Source of the DNA: Salvator merianae
Taxonomy: Eukaryota > Chordata > Lepidosauria > Squamata > Teiidae
DNA: 64,000 nucleotides
NCBI GenBank assembly: GCA_003586115.2
Contig: QVOM02000116.1
Location: forward strand, 32,527,062-32,591,061
Direction of reading: 5' to 3'
A program made the position numbers and the translations under genes. Of this stretch, positions 25,030-37,170 are shown in pieces (the first letter of the stretch is position 1; each line of letters begins with the position of its first letter). Under the pieces are notes generated by a model that worked only from the letters and a program-made list of their open reading frames with translations, was not told the origin of the DNA and did no database searches.

Positions 25030-25188
25030 CAGAATTAGATGTGTGCCTCTGAAGACAGTCTGTCAGAGAGCATGAGTGGGGAGAGTATTGTCCTGCTTGT
25101 GAACTTCCCATAGGCATCTAGTCAGCCAACATGAGAAAATGCTGCCACGCTTGATGGACCAACAGAGTTCTTCTTGTGTTCTTAATTG
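25030..25188 (+). mobile_element. CR1 LINE 3' end, sense orientation
   Basis: It carries the CR1 3' UTR in sense: gtcctgcttgtgaacttccc, then aggcatctagtcagccaac, then gatggaccaacagagttctt, ending ttcttgtgttctta, the 8-bp tail. It is more diverged than the minus-strand copies. Confidence 0.75.
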
Positions 25189-26157
25189 GAGCATCAGTCT
25201 TGGGAGCTACTGAATATTCTGCACACAGCAAAAAAGAAAACAATGAACAAAAACAGGGAGCTCTGGCCTAGAACTAATATAGGAAGAGCATATTCTTAAA
25301 ATAAATATTTCAGCATGATAAACTTTGACACATCATGGCTGACAGAAATATGCAACAATTTTTTTAAAAGAATCCAGTCATTTCAGCTGATTTTACTATG
25401 CCTCCACTTACATAAAGAGTACAGTAATATTAGTGTTACACTAAGGATCAGCTAGAGGGGTAAAATAAATAGGAGGCTGTAGGGAAAACAGCTGTGACAG
25501 CTCCATTCTTTGGTACTTAGTATATTCACACACCGCGAACTAATTTTATTTAGAAGATTGATGCCGGAGGGTGGGGAAGCTCAAAAAATTAAAGGAGAGA
25601 CTACAAAGTTGAAAAAACAAAGGGGAAAAATGTGTCTGGGGGCAATTATGCCATCTAGGGGAAACTCCTGAGCGATTCTAAAAGGAAATGGCTGCCTAAG
25701 GACATATGCTAGTTGGAGATCAGAAAATAAGAACAACTGTCAGACGCTGGAAGAGATGTCATTGGACTGGCAACATATTAGAAAGCCACAGAGACTACAT
25801 CCAGCTTCAAAGAGCATCAAAGTGCTTCTCTGAGGCTCCAGTTCCACGGTCATATGAAGGACCTTAGAACTCACAAGCCAAGCAGTCACAATGGATGTAC
25901 ACAATCTCTGAGCTGTTTGAGGTTTAGGAACTGAATGTGAGGGTATATTTTTTAAAAATAAAATAAATAAACCTATTAATGAATTGTGATGGGATATATT
26001 CTAAGAAGCAATGCTCAAGGCTTAGAAGCTGGATGAATTGAGTCCTTGAATCCTAGCTGAGCCCCAGGCTTTGGTGGGGTGCTTTCATTTCTGCAGATGA
26101 CATCTGTGACTGACATCCTGAAAACAATATCCTCTCAGCAGTAGTTAAGAGGAAGAT
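25189..26157. other. No gene seen
   Basis: Unique, AT-rich sequence without recognised features. Confidence 0.4.
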
Positions 26158-26302
26158 GGTCGTGGCTCAACAGTAGAACAGTTGTTTCGAAAGCAGAGGG
26201 GTACAGGTTCGATTCTCAGTATTCTCCAGGAATAAGAAGTGGCTAAATCTTTGTTGTCCAAGGAAAATGCATGGATGGGTCCATGCTGTCAGTAATTCTT
26301 AG
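26158..26302 (+). mobile_element. tRNA-derived SINE with BovB-like tail
   Basis: The A-box-like tggctcaacagtagaac and a perfect B-box ggttcgattc (26,206-26,215) form the RNA polymerase III promoter of the tRNA-like head. The tail (tgcatggatgggtccatg) matches the BovB-related 3' part of squamate Sauria-type SINEs. A tRNA gene is excluded because the acceptor stem does not pair and the body continues past the T arm. Confidence 0.75.
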
Positions 26303-29300
26303 TTTTAAGTGCAAAAAGTAGGTGGTCCATACTATATCATCACTCCGAAATCACTCCATTATCACAGTATCATGAAAACTGTCGATGCCTCATCAACATG
26401 TGTCGATGAGCACACATGTGGACATCCAGCTTTAAGTGGCCCTTAGATTGTTATGAAAACCGTCCAAATTTTCATTTTAAATTAAGCAATCTTGACTTCA
26501 GTAACAGCTCAGTATTTTAAAAGTGTTCATTCTAAATGAATATTACAGAAATGCTTTGAAATAGTTTCACCTTGGCTGCACACCACCTTAAGCTATTGGT
26601 TGACAGGCAGCTTAGAAGGAGAAAAAAATAACCAAGAGCCATGCTCTTACTCTAGTGTTCTGGTCCTACGCTCACCCCATCCCATGCATTAACAGTGTTT
26701 TCAGGCTGTTACATGGTGTGGCCACTTCTAAGTGATCACCCATATGTCCGCATGCCAGGATTTCACTTTGGCCTCGTTCAGATTCAGGATGGGAGGTGAG
26801 GGTTGACATTCCTTGTGCTGCCAACTTGCCCAAACCCCTGAGCAGCTAGGCAGGGACTGTAAGGCCAAGCAAAGAGCATGTTAACCTCAACAGGAAACAC
26901 TCTTTGAAATTACACCCCCCCTGTCTGAGGGAAATCACGCTGATTATGGCTTCATTGTAACCTGAGCATATGCAGACAAAGCGGACTGAAGCACAAGTAA
27001 AAGTGGTCTCAAATCCATATGTGGACATGAGTATGGAGGTCGCCAGTCACAAGAGAAAACATCTTCCAAGGATTGCACCTTTCATACATTTTTCAGACTA
27101 GCAAGGGCAATTGGTATAACCAGGTCCAAAAGTTTACGTTCAAGGCAGAACTATGGAATATGGCATAGCAACCCCCAAACTGCAAAATATGATATGCTGT
27201 TTCACACTTAAGAGAGAATAGCCCTCAACACAGGGGAGTGTTTCATGCTCAGTTTAAAACGACCCATTCTGGGGTTGTTCGGTTACAGCAATTTAAGCAT
27301 ACCCCCACAGCTAGTCCTTAACAGGTTGGGTAGAACACTGTGATGGCCCAAAAAACCCTCAAAAAGATGGTACAAATTTGCAAACAATATGCATATTTAG
27401 AAAGCATTATGATTGCTGAAACAGAAAGCAACTCATTGTAGGAACCAGGTAGCCTGAAGTCTTCCCATCCAGGCGCAGTGACCAGTGACAAAACCAAGGT
27501 GGTGGGGTAACAGAGTGTCAACCGGCATGGCATTTTCAAATGGTCTGAACTGTGTACAGATCCAATGTAGATCCAAACGTGATCAGCATGATCAAAGACA
27601 CAGCAGCAATCTTCATTCCACTTCTCCGGCACTGTCCCATCTCTTCCAGTACACCAGCTGTAATGGAATTGGGCAAGAGAGATAGCAGTGCTCCAGGGTG
27701 TTTGGATCTCGCTGACATTTCAGTGTCACTTTGTGCCCCAAAGCAATGTTACACCAGTGAAAAATGGGAAATTGTAAGTGCGGCTTAAAAGCTGGGACAG
27801 CAGGCTTTAACAATGGGCCCTACTAGGCCTAATGTTCTGAGAACTATCTAAGGATGCCAGATGCTGATTTTCAGATTTTTTAAGAATAAATCTGATTAAG
27901 GTTGATATAGGCTGCATCCACATGGTGCCTTAAGGAATCTAAAGGGATGCCCACAGATCTAGACATCCAGGAGGCTATGTGGGCACATATACCTGACCCC
28001 ATGAAGTCCCAGGCCTACCCAGTCCACCTGTATATATTTTACTGGCAAGCCATGATGTCCAGCTCCCAAAGTAGATTCCATGCCATGATGTCACCCCCTC
28101 TTGTATGTCAGGCAAGGGAGGGAGCCCAGGAGCAACTCAGCAGACCCATTCCTATCTAGGCTACTGTTCACAGCACCAAAAATGTCTGACTTCTGGCCAT
28201 ACTTCTAGTAGAGTGAAAAGATGCTGTCTACTTTGGATTGAAGGCAGCTCCAGGTAGAGCAGATGGGGTAAGCGTCTCAATCAGCCATGGAAAAGGGGGT
28301 CCTCCGTGTCTCCGTTTTGGAGCACGGAGGCACCATCTCCAGCAGTGCCCCCGTGCAGGGCACAAAACTGCACCCTGCAAACAAGGCACCTCCAACCACA
28401 ATTGCCCCAGTAAAGGGGGCAGCATGATCGTCCTGAGGTGCCTACCACTGCCATGAATGGAGATGCAGTGGCAGTGGGTGCCTTCTTCAGATGACATAAG
28501 GTACGTGGACATGTGGCCATGATCCCCCCCAAAAGCAGGAGCCACAGATAAATGAATGTTCCCACCCCAGCTCACACCCCTGTGCCAGCTCCTGGAATGT
28601 TTACCCCAGGAGTCAAGGAAAAGAATTGTGGTGTGCATGCAGCCATGATCTGAACAAAAGCAACAGGTCAGTGCTACACAGTTGGATGGAAAGTCCCTTG
28701 CTCTCTGTTTTTCCACAAGTTTATATGGCATCAACTTAATTTTTGAAAGGATCTTTACTTCTGATGGGTGTGAGGACAAATGGAGTCCCTAGGCTGCAGC
28801 GTTTTTCATGTGAAACTTGGCAGCTGAGGATTCAAGAATGCTAACTTTGGCTCCATTCTACTTCCTTCTAAACTCTTGTCACTTTCTGTCCCAGTCCTTC
28901 TGTAACCTATTTGTTTTGTGCTTTAAGAGAGTTTATGAGCAGTTTCCCCACATATTGTTCCCAGCCTAAGCCATATACTCCAATAAAACCACCAGCTGAG
29001 TCATTTTTGCTTTTGTGTCACAAAGGTCAAATAAAAGGAATTAGAGATCAAAGCTTCTGGCAACAAAAAATGACTATGCCGTCCTCTTAAAATGTACTTA
29101 TTTTGTACCTCCTTCTGATCTACCTGAGGCTCCTAACTGAGGTGACTGTTTGTTACAGGCAGGGGAAAAAAATTGGACCCTAAAATGTACAATGGAATAG
29201 AAACCTTTACAGAAACTCTTCAGAGTGCAGAATATCTTCAAAAGTGAAAGGTTGGGAGCTTTGTCATTCTTTTGAGGCTGTAACAGCATGCTGTGCTCCA

Positions 29301-29380
29301 TAATGCTCATTCAGCAGTAGATGGTTATGGCAAAATAAAATAAAATCTTCTCTTTGCTGCCTTTGCTGTCTGAGGGTGAA
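26303..29380. other. No gene seen
   Basis: 26,440-26,600 and 28,800-29,100 are AT-rich and repeat-free. The latter has an AP-1 core (tgagtca) and a nuclear-receptor half-site pair (cacaaaggtcaaa) at about 28,996-29,031, which makes it a plausible but untested enhancer. 28,230-28,520 is GC-rich and repeat-like (repeated cactgcc, ggggcag blocks), class unknown. No exon was recognised. Confidence 0.35.
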
Positions 29381-30730
29381 CCCACACTAGCTGGGATACT
29401 GGACCAGCAAGCATACTAGGAGCCTCCTTTCCGCACACTGGTGGGGTATAAGGGAGGTCCTGCCCAGGACATTTCTTAGGGCCTTTCTGTGCTTATCTGT
29501 GCAGTTCTGGATCTGTAGATCCAGATCAGGCAGGGGCTGGTCCCAGTCTGCTCTGGACCAGCCCCGGCGCTGGCCCCGAAGTTCAAAGCTTTGATTGACC
29601 TTTAAACACAAATTCGCTTCTTAAAGGTAGGGTAAAGCTAAAGTCGTCGTCAAGCTGAGCTCTGTTTGGGGTGGCTACAAAGTCACCTCCATGCACTTTC
29701 CTAGCAACGATACAAAAATGGCTTCTGTCCTTCTAGGGTGACACCTGAACCTGAACCTGGGAACTTCTGCAGGCAAACTTGGGCTTACTTGATCAGAAAT
29801 GGAGCCACTGGTAACATCTGCATGGTCCACTGGATCACACCAGATGTGTTCTGGGACTGTGGGATCCTCCACATTCTAAAACACTCCCCCAACGTCACAG
29901 CCTTTCGGAGAATGTGCTGGTTTTGGTGTTTTTTTTCCAGAGTTTATCATGTGGAATGTTTGCTTACAACTGGTTGTTTGCCTAACTAGACCCAGACAGA
30001 GGACAACCTACATGCAAAGTGCCACTGAGGAAGATCACCCAGTAGTTGAAATACATCTGGCAAAGTCATCAGAACAGTCAACATCTGTACAGCAAGTCTT
30101 ATATTGGGACTATTTAAAAAATGTTTCCTTGAACTTTGGGTTTTATCTTAACTACTATCTGGTTCTTGGATTGGACTTTATTTCTTTCAACACTGTGATT
30201 ATGTAAGTTACTGTGACGTTTGATTTGCTATTTTGTAAGCTGGACATGACTCAATGGTCCCCAGCACAACTACAACAAAACGTAACATATACGATTCTCA
30301 TGTAGTTCTTTTATTCATGCATATAGTTCATTTGTAATTGAACACCATCGTTTTGCAGTTCGGGATTCTTTCTTTTAGGATTTTCTTTGGATTCATTGTT
30401 GTGATATATTGGCACTTTAAAGTTGTCTTCTGCAGGGCCCAGGCTTGGTCTTTGCTCCTGGTGCCATCATGCAGAGAGCTGCCAGCAGCAAGAGCGTCTC
30501 AGCCCCCATTTTAGAGCCCAGCAGCATTTTGCCAGGCTCTGGAAGATGCTCACTTCTGGAGTCACGGGAATCATTACCCTGGCCTGCAATTTCAAGGTCC
30601 AAATGGGTTGGCCATTATGCAGACGTCTGCCAGTGTGCTCGGTGTCACTGCAATACAGTCTAGCCCGGAATGCTTGTTTGAGGCCAAGATTCTCCTGCAC
30701 AGCACACACCGTGCAGAAGCTATGATTTTG
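29381..30730. other. Unclassified repeat-rich stretch
   Basis: At 29,421-29,450 tttccgcacactggtggggt matches ttctgcatgctggtgcggt at 32,850. At 29,476 gggcctttctgtgcttatct matches the shared MITE terminus. 30,417-30,720 is a GC-rich block with no recognised class. No coding exon is supported. Confidence 0.35.
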
Positions 30731-32874
30731 TTCCAGGCGTCTAGATGAACAAAAGCCAGAAGCATCAATCTAGTTCAGCACTCAAGCATGTATAGTAGCA
30801 GCCAATAAGGGGAGAGAGAGTCAGTGCCGTATAATCAGTTATCTGCGTGTAGCAACAGGAAGTGCTGTCCCTTTTGATAGCTTTTTTCTTTTGAAAGAAG
30901 TAGCAGAGACCTGGACAGGAAGTGGGTAAGCCACAGCTAGAGGCAGTGAGTGGCAATGGTGTTGGCAGAAAGTAGGCAGTGGCAAGTGGGTGGCACTGAG
31001 GGGCATTCTGCAGCTTAGAGTTTGCAGGTGGCACCATTGTGCTTGATCCTGCTGCCACCTGTGGGGCTTCACAGGATGATTATTTATTTTTTTATTTAAG
31101 AATGTGCAGGTCACAACAAAACAAAGATAAAATATATAAAATATATTTAAAACGAAAGTTACTGGACTTTGAAGTTGCTGGCTTGGGCATTTTCAACCAG
31201 GTACCCAGAAGTGGCATGTTTCTGGATGCCTGACTGAAATGGTGTCAGTTGTAGTATACAGACTACAGACTGCTTATAAGCAGTCCACTGGTGGAGTGGA
31301 ATACAGCACCATTTCGGCATTCTATACTGCTCCATAGCTCTGTCTGGTGTGGACAGAGTGTACTAGTGAGGACATACTCTCTGCTAGGTTGCTCCCTGGT
31401 GTAGATGCAGCATCCTAGCATGCCTTGTGAAACAGCCTACTAGCCCAGTGCAGAAAGGGACCAAGTCTGGATTCTGCTGTGGCCATTCCTGGCGCTGACC
31501 TGCAATCTTAGCTAGGTCTTAACTAATTTTTTGTATCATATGTAAAATCATCATATATTTAATCCTCCTTCCTCAAATCTTAAAAATGTGGTACAACAGT
31601 TATGGAGGAAAAAGCATTTGAATCCGGTATTGAAGAAACAAGAGATACGATTATGCACAGTCACAACATAATCCAGACCGAGGATAAGGTTAAACGGAGA
31701 AGTTAAAGTGCAGAATTAATAGCTGCACTAATAAAATGGTTTATACCTATGCAAATTACATCCATCTGTGAAGAAAAAGACAGAGTTTTAAGTCGTTGTG
31801 GTCCACAAATTCAGAATGATGCAACAGCTATGTAAGAGAATAATATAATTCAAAATTTACTGCCATGAAATTAGAGTATTAATATTATATAAAGGTGATG
31901 CAAATATGCATAAATACAGTATTTTAACCACACAGGTACCCTGCTTTTCTGTAAGTGTTTCAGTCACTTGCAACACGTTTGGCTTTTCTGGATTAAGGTC
32001 TTCCCACTTTACAGTTATATTTGGAAGTAAACTGAATGAACTTAAAACAGACACAGCCCCATCCTACCTTTTCTTCTTGATTGATGAAGACCAATTGTTG
32101 TTCCACATCTCTTTGCATTTTAAGGGTTGCTCAGATTTCTGAATTCCAAATTGATTGGGAGTCGTTCTGTATATATGAAAAGTAAAATTCAACTTTGAAA
32201 AAATAAATATGTATTTTGGCAGTAGTAGAACAAACTGCTGCAAAGCAAAGATAAGCAACAGCTACAGTTTGGGAGAACAGGAAAAAAACACCAGTGAAAT
32301 CTGTTTCTCGTTCCTTCTGTGGTTTTCAGTCTATAGAAAGCCAGTTTCCATTGTCACTAGGAGTTTAATTGATTTCCTTAAAACTAAGTTTGGCTTGCAT
32401 TGTACAGCACATTGTGCTGATTCTGAGATAAATCAGAAATGTAATTTTGGAGGGAAAATATTGGAGCTCACATATAGCTCCAACATAATTATATTTTTAA
32501 GAACTACTAGACTATTTTAACAACAAATATTAATAGTGCTTGCAAAGCTATTGCCAAGATACCACTTTCGAGAACAAATGTGCATGTTTAGATAACATGA
32601 TTATAGTTTATTTTGCACTTTTACAGCTTGCTTGTCTTCCATAATGAAATTTAAGGCAGCTCTGCTTTTTGACAGTGGCAACCCATGGAGAGTTTCCACA
32701 AAGGTGGTGGTGGAGGGGCAGTGGAACTGGAGGTCCAACTGGAAGTCTGTATCCTCAGGTCAACCCATAGTTTGATCCACAGCAGATCAAATCATAGAGC
32801 CTTTCCTCACTCACCATTTCTCCAATTTATGAAGGAGTCCAGAGGCCTCCCTTCTGCATGCTGGTGCGGTATAA
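30731..32874. other. No gene seen
   Basis: 31,180-31,455 is MITE-like and ends cagtgcagaaaggga. 31,500-32,650 is AT-rich unique DNA with no named repeat, one of the largest such blocks in the window. No exon was recognised. Confidence 0.4.
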
Positions 32875-33006
32875 GACTGTATCCAGACATTGCTTACTTA
32901 TTCTGCTATATTTGGACATTCCAGAATAAAGCATGGCTATTCCAGAACAGCCATGTTTTATTCCAGAATTTTCAAATATAGTGGAAATAATAAGTGATGC
33001 CCCCTG
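32875..33006. mobile_element. Palindromic MITE (atccagac...gcttattct family)
   Basis: The family is also at 48,154-48,277 and 63,490-63,620. This copy starts tgtatccagacattgcttac and carries paired blocks ttccagaataaagcatgg and catgttttattccagaa around its centre. It lies inside an older MITE: the flanking tgctggtgcggtataag matches 29,430. Confidence 0.7.
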
Positions 33007-33059
33007 ACAGAATTCTCCATCCACACTGGTTGGAGTGTAAACGTGACTAGGTGATCCAA

Positions 33060-33410
33060 AATGGTCTCCTAGTCCCGGATATCTGTAGATCTGTTTAAAA
33101 TGGTCTACCGGTAGTCTAGTGTTTTGTAAACTGGATCATGGAACGGTGCAGAAGGCACATGCTTCTGCGTTCTGGTTTAACAGGGGTACCCATTTCAGTG
33201 GCACAACAAAACATACCACCAAAATGGATCCCCCAGGTGCTCCAATGCCAGGAATTTTGATTCCTGACTGTCAGAGCTGTCCCAGGACAACTGTCCAAAT
33301 GCTGATGGCCTTGTTCTGGGACAGCTGGACCGTTACAGCTGGTGGACTGCTCCAGTAAGAACAGACTAACTGGAGAGCTACAATGAAGGTAAGTGCAGAA
33401 ATGCCCATTG
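33060..33410. mobile_element. MITE, uninterrupted paralogue of 19,730
   Basis: It shares cttctgcgttctggttta, caggggtaccc and ggaattttgattcctgact with the copy at 19.7-20.4 kb, but without the 255-bp insertion there. The right end, taagtgcagaaatgccc, is the shared terminus. Confidence 0.6.
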
Positions 33411-33768
33411 CCTGGGGGAAGCCAAAGGGAGAATTATAGCTGGATCTTCATCTTAGTGTGCTGCTTTCATAGTTCCAATCTGCAGGTCAATTTAGCTTTT
33501 TGACATGCTGGAGGAAAACAGAAGTTCATTGCCAGGATGCAGAAGGGACAGTACTTCTAAACCTACTCTGCTTGTCAAAGCAAGCCTCTCTGATTCATAA
33601 GCTGTGGGAGGCTAATCCACACTCCTGAGTCCTGCTTCCTTTGCTTGTCTCAGGCTCTTGTGGCCTCTGAGTGGGTGGATTGCTTCTAGTCTCCTGTGAT
33701 GAGCAGGTATAGAAGAATAAGAAATAAAAGAGTTTGAAGCAGAAGAAGAGAACGGGCTTCCCACTATG

Positions 33769-33942
33769 AGAGCTGCCTTAGCTCAGGGGCAGGACAACTG
33801 CATGGAAAGCCGAGGACACAGGTCCAGTCTCCAACAGTTTTCCAGAAGAAGGCAATGAAAAACTGTTTCCATATTTGCCAAGAAAGCTGCATGGATATGC
33901 TTATATAGTCAACAAGAGCTGACCTCTACTTGATGGTACCAA
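33769..33942 (+). mobile_element. tRNA-derived SINE
   Basis: The head (gccttagctcaggggcagga, degenerate A box; acacaggtccagtctcc, degenerate B box) is followed by gaaggcaatgaaaaactg and the tail gctgcatggatatgcttata and gagctgacctctacttga, matching the BovB-like SINE tail. Confidence 0.7.
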
Positions 33943-36228
33943 AAAGCAACATATGCTCTCAGTTGGGATTCTACAGCATAGCACTACATATTTGCGTAGC
34001 TTAATATATCCATATAAACCTCTCAAAGTTTCCTATGAGTGGAGATCCTGCAGTACAAGGACGGACGGGGAAGGGACCTCCCTTGCTCCTTGCAGTGATG
34101 TTCCCAAGAACACAACTTTAATTTCCTCAGCAAGATTTATTGAAAGGCACGTACATACATACAGTATATGCTGCACTGGGGGCACTGGGGGTGGGAGGAA
34201 TGCTGGCAACTGGCTTATGGATGGAAAGATAATTGTATAAACCAACAGCAAGCTGTCGCCTGAATGTAGCCGTATTAAACAGTATTAACAGGACAGAGCA
34301 GACTTCCTGAATCAATGTTCCAGAATGCAATTGCTTATGAATAGTCCATATTTCCAGCTGCCTCAGCATGACAGTGTGCTATAATTGCAAAAATGCTTTA
34401 CTGCCATCAGAAGTGAGCACCTCAACACAAATATTTGGAAGGATGGTACAAAGCTGAAAATATTACTAAAACCAATAAATTCCAGCATCTACAGCCACAG
34501 GCATTATTGTCTCCCAGTAATAGTGGCATGCTTTAAATAAAACCAATAGTTAGTTTAAAAGCAAATTTCTTGGAGCCAGTCAGCTCAGTTCTGCTCAAGT
34601 CTGAAGGGCATTTGCTACATACTCTCTACCACCACTGCTACCCTGAGTTTTTGAAATCTACCAGCCATTCACAGCATTGCTTCTTAGGAAAGAAAATGTA
34701 CTATGAATCTCATTGAACAAGGACAACATTCACACTGCTTCCTGCATTGGGATGGAAGGTGTGCAAGCCACTGTGATGGTGAAAGAGTCTTGGACACGTG
34801 TCGAAGTCCCCACAATAGCAAAGGGAACACTACTGAAGGTAGAACTTCCCATCAGACTCAAGCGTGGGGACCGGAAGTGCAGCTCAAAGTGTGTCACTGT
34901 TGATCCAATTTCTGCCTCAGAATCACTGTCTTCTGGTGAAGAAGTGGGGGCAACCTGAAAGGCATATAAGTTCACCGGCCCCTGATCAACCCCCAAGGCT
35001 CCACAGCCACAAGAGAGAGCAACCTAATTGCACTTTATGTTAAGCTACTCTTGGGGAGATTGATGAGACTGAGTCTCTCCCTTCCACTACTACCATCCAT
35101 GTGGATGCATGGAAGGGGAAGGAGTGACTCAACAGGCATGATTTCTGCCCAGGCTCATTCCAACAAGAACAACAACAAAAGTCAACTTCCAGTCATGCTT
35201 TGAGACCTCTGGACTGGACACAGGTGGGAATATCACAGCTGTCAGTGAAGTTCAGCTCATAGCAACAATCTGGGATCTACACTGGAAAGAACAGTATTTG
35301 CCTACTCTGCTTTTCGCTCCAGTGACAGGTCCCTTGCCTCCTACCCATGTAGATGAAATTTTAGGATTCAATCAGACGCTCTTATAGAGGCACTCTTTGG
35401 GCAAATTCTTCTGTAATTACAGACTTTTTTCCTCTGCATTTACCTTATTCCAACTTGAAGTCTCAGAAAAGTTGCCTCTTCAGCATTTAGTATTTCATAG
35501 CTCTGAAGGTGTCCCTTTTTTAAGCAGGGTTGTGCAGGAACTACATAAGCAAACAGACAGAGGGTTCCCACTGAGTGTTCAAACAGTGGATAGCATATAT
35601 AGTCAAGGCAGGTGTTGCCTAACTTGGATGCAAATATAGACTGCAGTAGGGCAAAGTAAGGTAGGTTCTCAGTCATATATTTGAATAACTGTTTGGAAGG
35701 GATATTTTTGTGCATCTGGGGATGAAATGCTTTTTCTTAAGGGGACGACTGAAAAAGCAATACCTAATCGCACCCTTACTCTAGATAATGCCAGAATTCT
35801 AGATCTTGTTATTCCCTAGTTAGTCAGCCGTGGCTCTACTAACTTTACAAGGACATCTGAGGTGATGCCTTCACTGGCACAACCTTGCCCTGGCCTGGCT
35901 AAAGTGGCTTCCCATCTCCTTGCCACCAGGCCATGTTAACATGCACCCACACCTGCACACAACAGCCAAGACTGGCAGCCAAGGGGTCTCTTTGTGAGTT
36001 AGCTGCCAAGCCCAGATGTTGGTGGCCTGTGATGGGAAAAGAGAAGAATCAAGGCACAATATAGTAACTTCAGAGCAGTTTCTCATGCACTAACCTTTAG
36101 GTGCCTTTCCCATGCCTTCCATGCCCCAAGGGAATGAGCACTGGTCCTCATACACCTTAGTGTAGCACATAACGGATATGGGTGTCACACTAGGAGTGTG
36201 GGAAAGGCACATAAGGCTGTGCAGTGGA
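33943..36228. other. No gene seen, one doubtful open frame
   Basis: 34,713-34,955 is open in two plus frames and one minus frame for 66-88 codons. The plus frame reads MEGVQATVMVKESWTRVEV onward and looks protein-like. No domain is recognised and splice sites are unconvincing. The rest is mixed unique sequence. Confidence 0.3.
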
Positions 36229-36236
36229 GACCCAAG

Positions 36237-36622
36237 CAGCGGCGTAGCTATATGTTCCGCCACCCGGGGCGGACCGAACGGCGACAGCTGAGCAGGACGC
36301 CCCGCCCTGCAGGACGCCCCGCCCTGCAGCTGCCTACTCCTGCTGCCGCCGTGATGATGGCCGCGCGCACGCACGCCAGCCGGCACGGTGAGCGAGCGAG
36401 CGAGCGGCGGGCGGGGCGAGCGAGCGAGCGGCGGGCGGGGCGAGCGAGCGAGCGAGCGAGCGGCGGGCGGGGCGAGCGAGCGGCGGACGTGCCGGTAAGC
36501 CGCCTAAAGGCAAACCGGACGCAGGGCGGGCGGGAGGGCCCAGCTCAAAGGCAGGCGCCGCCCCCAACAAGGCGCCGCCCGGTGCGCACCGCCCCCCGCG
36601 CACCCCCCTTGCTACGCCAGTG
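36237..36622. mobile_element. GC-rich hAT MITE, CpG-island mimic
   Basis: It begins cagcggcgtagcta. The inverted right end is cactggcgtagcaa, the cagtggcgtagc terminus of a vertebrate hAT family. The flanks are gacccaag (36,229-36,236) and gacccagg (36,623-36,630), a one-mismatch 8-bp target duplication. The body is extremely GC- and CpG-rich and holds a short minisatellite, so naive tools may call a promoter or a 165-codon protein here. Confidence 0.88.
36389..36487. repeat. Minisatellite (gagc)n-ggcgggcggggc
   Basis: Three full units and part of a fourth. Each is two to five gagc/gagcgagc steps followed by ggcgggcggggc. The count of gagc steps differs between units, as expected for replication slippage. 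Confidence 0.9.
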
Positions 36623-36630
36623 GACCCAGG

Positions 36631-37149
36631 CATACTTCAACAGACACTCCTTTATGCTGGAAAGGGCAAGTAGATTCCCTGATCACTGTCTATAATTTCC
36701 ATTCAGAAGCAAGTTCCTATTACTGTTCTCCATGTTCGATCTTTATTTATATGCCTCACCTAATGCAAATGGACGTCAGATCTTCTCCTACTGTTTAAAT
36801 ATCACTTTCTTCATTTTTCACTTACTCCTAGTGCATTAAGCTAACTTCTACACTGCTCTGAGAAATCAAATAGCTGTTCTTTGGTAGGATACGTGCTTTT
36901 AACACCTTAAACGCTCTGCCACTCTGCCACTAATTCCATTGAATTGGATAATGAGACTGCACTGCTGTTTAAGGGTTCATGACACTTTGATTAATAAGGT
37001 AAAACACAGTCTAAATGCTTAGTGAAATGGACCATAAAATCTTAAACTGCAAAAGTAACAATTTGTCCTTTAACATTAATTATGGTACCTATGTAAGTAA
37101 TGGTCTGACATTTGAAACATTTTTTTCCACATAGAATTGTCACCAATTT
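36631..37149. other. No gene seen
   Basis: AT-rich unique sequence with no recognised element. Confidence 0.4.
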
Positions 37150-37170
37150 TATATATATATATATATATAT
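37150..37170. repeat. (TA)n run at the 5' edge of the R4 copy
   Basis: 21 bp of alternating TA directly abut the truncated start of the R4-like element. Confidence 0.9.

Noticed and set aside
26158..26302. tRNA gene
   Set aside because: A and B boxes are present but the acceptor stem does not close and the sequence continues into a BovB-like tail, so it is a SINE.
36198..36695. 165-codon plus frame and 99-codon minus frame
   Set aside because: They lie within the GC-rich hAT element and its gagc minisatellite. Target duplication proves an insertion.
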